A stretch of 64,000 bases of DNA, from contig QHXI01000079.1 of the NCBI GenBank assembly GCA_003222895.1, positions 1-64,000 on the forward strand. The letters are read 5' to 3'. Both the position numbers and the translations under genes were made by a program. Positions 59,643 to 64,000 of the stretch are shown piece after piece. This stretch comes from Acidobacteriota bacterium. GTDB taxonomy: Bacteria > Acidobacteriota > Blastocatellia > Pyrinomonadales > Pyrinomonadaceae. Below the pieces are notes generated by a model. That model did not search any database. It was not told the origin of the DNA and worked only from the letters and a program-made list of their open reading frames with translations. Positions within the stretch are counted from its first letter, which is position 1; the number at the start of each line of letters is the position of its first letter.

Positions 59643-60584
59643 CTACCAAGCGAGTCTCGCTAATCCCGCAGGCGCAGCGATCGTGTCAAAATCCAATTCA
59701 CCCGCCGGAATCATCAGGCCAACATCGGCGGCATTCATCGGATTCAATCTAACACCCAGCGCTTCCTGCGCGATTTCCGCGACTCGCTTCTTGTCGAGAT
59801 GCTGTCCGACGACCAGCAATCGATTAACCGGTGGCGTTTCATCTTGCGCTCGAGAACCGGCTCGATCGCGATAAAAAAGCAGTACGCGATGAAGCTCGTC
59901 ATCGCATTCTCCCGGATCGCAAAATACCGAACGCAAAGTGAGCGGACGATTGCCGCGCATCAGCACCGCCGTGAAACCTTCTTCATGCGCCGTCAGCAGC
60001 AATCCGTCACCATGACTGCCGTTCCGCAGCCACTGCTCTTCGCCGGCGTGCCGCGGCAGAATCAAACCAACATGCCAACCAAGCGCAGCGAAGACCGCTT
60101 CGTATTCCGCCAAGACATTCAAGCGAACTGCGTTGACCAGGAAACGAGTTTGCCGCTGTGCATCGGGAACCATCTCTTCGCGTGACACGCGCAGCTCGGA
60201 CGATGGTGCGCCAAAGCTGCGCTCGATTTTCCATTCAAAGACTTCTTCGATTTCACGACGCGATCCGCCGGTGCCTTCGATCGTAACCATCGCCGAGCGC
60301 GTCGCAGATTCCGGCAGGGCTACGGACCACTTGCGCTGACGCAACAACCCGGCGCCGGTCACAAGTTCCGTCACCGCTCGTGCCAACTGTTCCCGGTCGC
60401 CGATGTTTGGTTGGTCGAAGCTTGCGCGCAGCAGATCCTTCGGCAAATCAAGTGTCGCCGCTCGACGGACTACAAACCCGCCGCGCGACCGATCGAGCTG
60501 CACGACTGAGGCAGCATCGCTCCTGATGCCCAGGGCAGTCGATGGAAATCGAGGCTTTAGTAATTTGTCGAGGGGATTGGGCAT
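59643..60584 (-). CDS. PilM/GspL-like pilus assembly protein
   Basis: 313 residues. It opens ALGIRSDAASVVQLDRSRGGFVVRRAA, the actin-like ATPase start of PilM/GspL cytosolic domains, then KWSVALPESATRSAMVTIEG and REEMVPDAQRQTRFLVNAV. The later half (GDGLLLTAHEEGFTAVLMRGNRPL) is the second actin-like subdomain. There is no membrane segment, as in PilM. In type IV pili PilM forms a ring with PilN. It is the last visible gene of the secretin-pseudopilin operon, separated from the pseudopilin by an 80-base repeat. The assignment is by pattern and context. Confidence 0.65.
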   Translation of the reverse strand: MPNPLDKLLKPRFPSTALGIRSDAASVVQLDRSRGGFVVRRAATLDLPKDLLRASFDQPNIGDREQLARAVTELVTGAGLLRQRKWSVALPESATRSAMVTIEGTGGSRREIEEVFEWKIERSFGAPSSELRVSREEMVPDAQRQTRFLVNAVRLNVLAEYEAVFAALGWHVGLILPRHAGEEQWLRNGSHGDGLLLTAHEEGFTAVLMRGNRPLTLRSVFCDPGECDDELHRVLLFYRDRAGSRAQDETPPVNRLLVVGQHLDKKRVAEIAQEALGVRLNPMNAADVGLMIPAGELDFDTIAAPAGLARLAW

Positions 60585-60664
60585 TTGCGATTAGCGATTT
60601 TTGAATTGCGATGTCTGACGGTTTTCTAAGATCGCAAATCACAAATCAAAAATCGAAAATGCGA
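60585..60664. repeat. Dispersed AT-rich inverted repeat, copy 2
   Basis: TTTTTGAATTGCGAT and, inverted, ATCGCAAATC with CAAATCAAAAATC fill the whole junction between the pseudopilin stop (60665) and the PilM-like start (60584). Same family as 33960-34050. Confidence 0.6.
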
Positions 60665-61135
60665 TCACCATTCGCTATACGGCGTGCCTTCGGTTGAGAC
60701 TTCGCTGGATGAACTATGGACGTCGGTGACTCCAGTTCCGCCTTCGGTCGAATAAGGATCGTCGCCGGTGACGATGTTCCAGTCCTTATTATCTGTTATC
60801 GGATCTTTCGGAAGCTGGCGCATATAGCCCGCAGTCACCAAATCATCCAGCGACTGCGGCAGCTTACCTTTGTCCGCCGCATACTGATCGATGATCGAGC
60901 GAAACTTAAACAAGTCGTCTTTTAAGACCGTCTCGCGCGCGTGCATGATTGTCTTCTGATATTGCGGCAAGGCAACCGCCGCCAGGATGATGATGACCGA
61001 GATCACGATCATCAGCTCGAGCAGAGTGAAACCAGATGATAGGAGTAGGGAGCCGGGAGCCGGCCGGTATTTTCTGACTCCTGACTCCTGACTCCTGACT
61101 CCTTCTTTATTACCAGTCACGATATTTCTCTCCAT
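60665..61135 (-). CDS. Type IV pilin-like / GspG-type pseudopilin with repeat-encoded leader
   Basis: 156 residues. The prepilin signature SSG/FTLLELMIVISVIIILAAVA is clear, with cleavage expected after Gly35 and Glu at +5, then ALPQYQKTIMHARE and the GspG-like DQYAADKGKLPQSLDDLVTAGYM region. The 35-residue leader is long and is read through four copies of a 7-base repeat (61074-61101). No start codon lies between the repeat and the cleavage site, so translation must begin upstream of it: ATG at 61135, overlapping the previous gene by 26 bases, or GTG at 61120. Copy-number change would shift the frame. Component of a pilus or type II-like secretion apparatus. Confidence 0.85.
   Translation of the reverse strand: MERNIVTGNKEGVRSQESGVRKYRPAPGSLLLSSGFTLLELMIVISVIIILAAVALPQYQKTIMHARETVLKDDLFKFRSIIDQYAADKGKLPQSLDDLVTAGYMRQLPKDPITDNKDWNIVTGDDPYSTEGGTGVTDVHSSSSEVSTEGTPYSEW
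61074..61101. repeat. Four perfect copies of a 7-bp repeat inside a pseudopilin leader
   Basis: ctgactc is repeated at 61074, 61081, 61088 and 61095. It lies in the translated leader of the pseudopilin ending at 60665. Seven is not a multiple of three, so slippage by one unit breaks the frame. Confidence 0.9.
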
Positions 61136-61898
61136 TCAATGCGACGCCTTCCGATTTTGAATGCACGTCAAAGATATTTTCGCCGCCCCACGAGGTCGAG
61201 TCCGCTGAGTCGTAACACGATCGAAAATCCCACTCAGCTTTTCCCGTCATCGGGTCGACCGGAATTCGCCGCAGATAGACTTTCGTCTTGGGAACCTGCG
61301 AGTTGTCCGAAGCGGCTTCGGTCGCGGTAAAGTTTTGGTTTCCGCGACGGCCCAAACTGCCGGCGCTAATCGGTAAGACATCCACGCCCTTGACTAAAGT
61401 ATCCAGGTCGGGCGGAAAACGATCGGGATTGTCGGTCGTGAAGATCGTCTGATCGGTAATCATCACACGCACACGCGGATCGGCGAAGATATTCGGTGCT
61501 TGTGCCGCTTGGGGATTCTGCGCCTGTGGATTGCTTCTTGGAGACTGCTCCTGTTGTGAGGTTGTCTGCCCCGGCTGATTGGTCGCCTGATATTGCGCGC
61601 CTGCCAGTGCCTCTCGATGAAATTGATCGATCGCTTCGCGCATTTCGCGCAACGCGTCGCGCAGTTGCTGCTCCTTCTGTCGCTTGACCGAAACCTGGAC
61701 CAGCGGAACAACGCCCATCGTCAGGATAGCTAATACGGCGACGGTTATGACAAGTTCGATCAGAGAAAAGCCGCGAACATGAGAAAGCAGTGGGCAGCGG
61801 GCAGAAGGCAGCAGACCTGAAGACACGGTTCCGACGTCGCGCTTTCGGTTTTGCCTTCCCTGCCTTCTGCCGTCTGCTTTCTGCCTTCTGCTTTTCAC
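61110..61898 (-). CDS. Type IV pilin-like pseudopilin (262 residues)
   Basis: The prepilin signature HVRG/FSLIELVITVAVLAILTMGV lies after a 43-residue basic leader, unusually long; Glu is at +5. A helical stretch (KRQKEQQLRDALREMREAID) and a Gln/Asn/Pro-rich linker are followed by a C-terminal part with GKAEWDFRSCYDS and FDVHSKSEG, typical of the GspG-like acidobacterial pseudopilins. The start is a GTG inside TAGTG, overlapping the secretin stop by one base. The leader's first ~20 residues (KSRRQKADGRRQGRQ) are encoded by a GCAGAAGGC-type simple repeat. Confidence 0.82.
   Translation of the reverse strand: MKSRRQKADGRRQGRQNRKRDVGTVSSGLLPSARCPLLSHVRGFSLIELVITVAVLAILTMGVVPLVQVSVKRQKEQQLRDALREMREAIDQFHREALAGAQYQATNQPGQTTSQQEQSPRSNPQAQNPQAAQAPNIFADPRVRVMITDQTIFTTDNPDRFPPDLDTLVKGVDVLPISAGSLGRRGNQNFTATEAASDNSQVPKTKVYLRRIPVDPMTGKAEWDFRSCYDSADSTSWGGENIFDVHSKSEGVALNGEKYRDW
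61852..61895. repeat. Degenerate GCAGAAGGC-type repeat at the secretin/pseudopilin junction
   Basis: The plus strand reads tgccttccctgccttctgcc and so on, about six imperfect units of 7-10 bases up to 61895. It encodes the first residues of the pseudopilin leader on the minus strand. A related shorter run is at 61787-61812. Confidence 0.7.
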
Positions 61899-64000
61899 TA
61901 CTTCACCGTCAACTTAATTGGTTCGATCTGAAGCAGCAGCGGCCGACCGTCGCTCGCTACTACATGGACATTCGACAAGTCGAAAGCCAAATTGCAGTCC
62001 CCGGCGGCAACAGCTTCGATATCGATGTTCAGCAACGCGCCGTCGGCAGTCAACGAGGAACCGCCGGCAGGCGTCAGCGACACCAGCATCATTCCGTGCT
62101 CATCGATCGATTGCGTCAGCGTCGGCGCTGTCTTCACATTCGCAAAAAGATCGCCCAGCGAGATCGAATCGATCTTCAACACCTTCGGATCGAATCGCAG
62201 CGTGAGCAATGCCGTTCCCAACGGTGCGTCAGATTTCACCCGCAACATAAGCTGCCGCTTCTCGCCAATCTTCAAATCGGTATTACCCGACGCAAAGCTT
62301 AATTCAACCATGCTTGGAATGGCGTCCGTCGATTTGATCGGGGCGCTCTCGCTCTTCGGACCGGGCAAGTCGACCGGCGTCACCGCGGCGTCCTGCTTTG
62401 CGCTGAGGCTTGTCGTCGCGACATTCGTCGACGGCGATACCAACGTCTTTAATGCGCTGGCCACGTCCGTAGTTTGCGTCGCAGGTGCGGCGTTCGGCGC
62501 AGTCGAGAGCATTGCGGATTTCGGTTGCGGCATCGCGGCATCAGTCTGCAGCGAAGCAACTACGCGATTTGAATCACCCGCTTGAGTCGAGACTGTTTGC
62601 GTTGGTGGCGCGGTAACAGGATTGGTGAGCACAGCAGCTTCCGTGGTCGTCGTGTCAGTCTTCGCGGGCTGAGATGCGTCAATCTTTGCCTGTTGACTCA
62701 CAGCGTCCGTCTTCGCCGGCTCGTAGGTTGTGACCGCGGCATCGGGAAGTTGGATCGTCACGTTCTTGGGAATGCGCCGCGCGGCCGCGATCTGTTCTTC
62801 GCGCTCTGTTTCGCGCAACATCGCTTCGAGCGATCCGGTTGTCGGCGCCTGCAGCGTTCCGCTCTGCCGCATCTCTTCATCGCGCGGCGTCACCGCGGGC
62901 GCACGCAGCACGCGCGGCGTCACGGCGATCACGATGTCGACTGTTCGATTGTCCTTTGTCGGTGAAGTAAATAACCGGCCAACCAGCGGAAGACCTCCAA
63001 TTATCGGCAATCCTTGTCGTCCATTCGATTGAATGTCCTGCGAAACGCTCGCCAACATCATCGTGCGGTTGTTCTGCACGCGAGCTGTGCCGGTGATCGT
63101 GCGCTCTGTGAAAGTTGGCGTCAGCGTACTCGCTCCGCTGACATCTTTCGATTCGATCTTCATCTTCACCTGCACATCGAGATTGGGAAAAACGATCGGC
63201 GTAAAACTCAGTGTCAAGCCCGTCGGTTCGTAGTTGATGACCGGAAAACCGCCGGAAGGAAATCCCGTCTGAGTGTTGGTCGTAGTTCCGGTCTGTACTC
63301 CGAATGGATAAGCTTGCGCCGTCTGCACCGGCACGCGTTGTCCGATGCGCGCCGTCGACTCTTCGTTATTGAAAGCATGAATCTGGGTCGAGGCGAGCAG
63401 GCGCGAATTGTTCTTGCTCTGAAAGGCAGTGAGCACGGACGGCGGAATTACCAGCGCTGCCGCAGCCGCAGTAGGTACGCCTCCAAGTATGCTGGCGACA
63501 TTAACGCCAGTTTGGGCCGCGCTCGTAGCAGCATTTGAAGTAAGCACCGACAAGCCCGGCGACCCGCCCAGATTAAATGATCCCGATCCCAGTTGATTGC
63601 CCACCTGAAGCAGACTGCTGCGCGACACTTCATAGATGTTCACATCCATGACTACTTCCGCGCGGTCCTTGTCGATCGTGTCGAGCAACTCGCCGATTAG
63701 TTTGACGTTCTCTGCGGTGTCGCGAACCGTCAGGCTGTTTGTATCTTTGTCAGAAACAACGATCGGTTGCGGCCGACCCACGGAGGCCGGCAGCGCCTGA
63801 CCAATCAGTGCTTTCACTTTGTCGGGATCGGAATTCGCGATGAAGAAAGTGCGGACGACCAGTTGCTGGTACTGCGGGCGGCGGGATTGATCGGCTACCA
63901 GGATCGTTCGCTTATCGAGTTTCTGAAAGAAAAGGTTCTCCTGAAGAAAGATGTAATCCAGGGCCCTCGCCGTCGTCACATCGCGCAGGTTCACATCGAT
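61898..64000 (-). CDS. Secretin (PilQ/GspD-type) with C-terminal cohesin-like domain; 5' cut by window edge
   Basis: The frame is open to the window end, so about 700 C-terminal residues are present. It begins inside an STN/secretin N0-N1-like region (VNLRDVTTARALDYIFLQ, then NSLTVRDTAENVKLIGELL), followed by the secretin core (VMDVNIYEVSRSSLLQVG, QLGSGSFNLGG, RIGQRVPVQTAQ, VPNLDVQVKMKIESKD-type strands, GRQGLPIIGGLPLVGRLF, IVIAVTPRVLRAP). A ~190-residue Thr/Ala/Gln-rich linker leads to a final ~140-residue beta-sandwich resembling type I cohesin (GEKRQLMLRVKSDAPLGTAL, LRFDPKVLKIDSISLGDLF). It forms the outer-membrane channel of the pilus/secretion machine. Confidence 0.88.
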   Translation of the reverse strand: MDVNLRDVTTARALDYIFLQENLFFQKLDKRTILVADQSRRPQYQQLVVRTFFIANSDPDKVKALIGQALPASVGRPQPIVVSDKDTNSLTVRDTAENVKLIGELLDTIDKDRAEVVMDVNIYEVSRSSLLQVGNQLGSGSFNLGGSPGLSVLTSNAATSAAQTGVNVASILGGVPTAAAAALVIPPSVLTAFQSKNNSRLLASTQIHAFNNEESTARIGQRVPVQTAQAYPFGVQTGTTTNTQTGFPSGGFPVINYEPTGLTLSFTPIVFPNLDVQVKMKIESKDVSGASTLTPTFTERTITGTARVQNNRTMMLASVSQDIQSNGRQGLPIIGGLPLVGRLFTSPTKDNRTVDIVIAVTPRVLRAPAVTPRDEEMRQSGTLQAPTTGSLEAMLRETEREEQIAAARRIPKNVTIQLPDAAVTTYEPAKTDAVSQQAKIDASQPAKTDTTTTEAAVLTNPVTAPPTQTVSTQAGDSNRVVASLQTDAAMPQPKSAMLSTAPNAAPATQTTDVASALKTLVSPSTNVATTSLSAKQDAAVTPVDLPGPKSESAPIKSTDAIPSMVELSFASGNTDLKIGEKRQLMLRVKSDAPLGTALLTLRFDPKVLKIDSISLGDLFANVKTAPTLTQSIDEHGMMLVSLTPAGGSSLTADGALLNIDIEAVAAGDCNLAFDLSNVHVVASDGRPLLLQIEPIKLTVK

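Overview
The window looks like a chromosomal segment of an Acidobacteriota bacterium, most likely class Blastocatellia. This is inferred from gene content and not from a marker tree. The content includes large secreted M14 and DUF5117-type metallopeptidases, an Oar-like TonB-dependent receptor with an N-terminal carboxypeptidase-regulatory domain, a sortilin-like propeller protein with glycine-rich inserts, a TPR-bearing Ser/Thr kinase, many DUF11 surface proteins and a secretin ending in a cohesin-like domain. There are no rRNA or tRNA genes, no CRISPR array and no intact insertion sequence.

Layout. 1-10.5 kb: end of an M14 peptidase, two membrane proteins of unknown role, a secreted zinc metalloprotease, a small-protein/membrane-protein pair running into tyrS, a SnoaL-like protein and glyQS. 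10.5-13.6 kb: an unusually structured non-coding stretch (a REP-type inverted doublet and a candidate sigma-54-driven small RNA), an asparaginase gene broken by an internal deletion, a 3D-domain wall protein and a folded leader upstream of it. 13.6-16.5 kb: a 21-bp minisatellite abutting a PcrA/UvrD helicase. 16.5-22.6 kb: three small secreted proteins, a 49-residue basic protein, and a kinase-TPR protein with a small lysine-rich partner. 22.5-25.3 kb: DNA maintenance genes (mug, an ATP-dependent ligase, lexA). 25.6-31.4 kb: the propeller protein, an unknown secreted protein and rlmI. 31.5-35.9 kb: a membrane PAS histidine kinase with an NtrC-type sigma-54 activator, and a cupin. 35.8-38.5 kb: two surface-protein genes, one truncated, that share promoter, leader and signal sequence. 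38.6-50.3 kb: five genes for DUF11-type surface proteins, including a 1863-residue protein ending in a predicted outer-membrane barrel. 50.3-55.7 kb: a LolA-like protein, a TonB receptor and a DUF5666 protein. 55.8-59.6 kb: two ECF sigma factors with anti-sigma and envelope partners. 59.6-64 kb: a type IV pilus/type II secretion-like operon (secretin, two pseudopilins, PilM-like protein), cut by the window edge.

How the parts may fit together. Much of the window builds or monitors the cell envelope: outer-membrane and surface proteins, pseudopilins, secreted proteases and ECF regulators. Regulatory signals can be read directly. A textbook -24/-12 element drives the candidate RNA and an NtrC-type activator with an intact GAFTGA loop lies 23 kb away. 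Two ECF-type promoters share the same -35 box and spacing. Three helically phased TGACA/TGTCA dyads sit in front of the DUF11 cluster. The strongest candidates for undescribed biology are the sigma-54 RNA, the three-way-junction leader upstream of the 3D-domain gene, the DUF11 surface cluster with its phased operators, and the pilus operon whose successive gene junctions each carry a different simple repeat, two of them translated as pseudopilin leaders.
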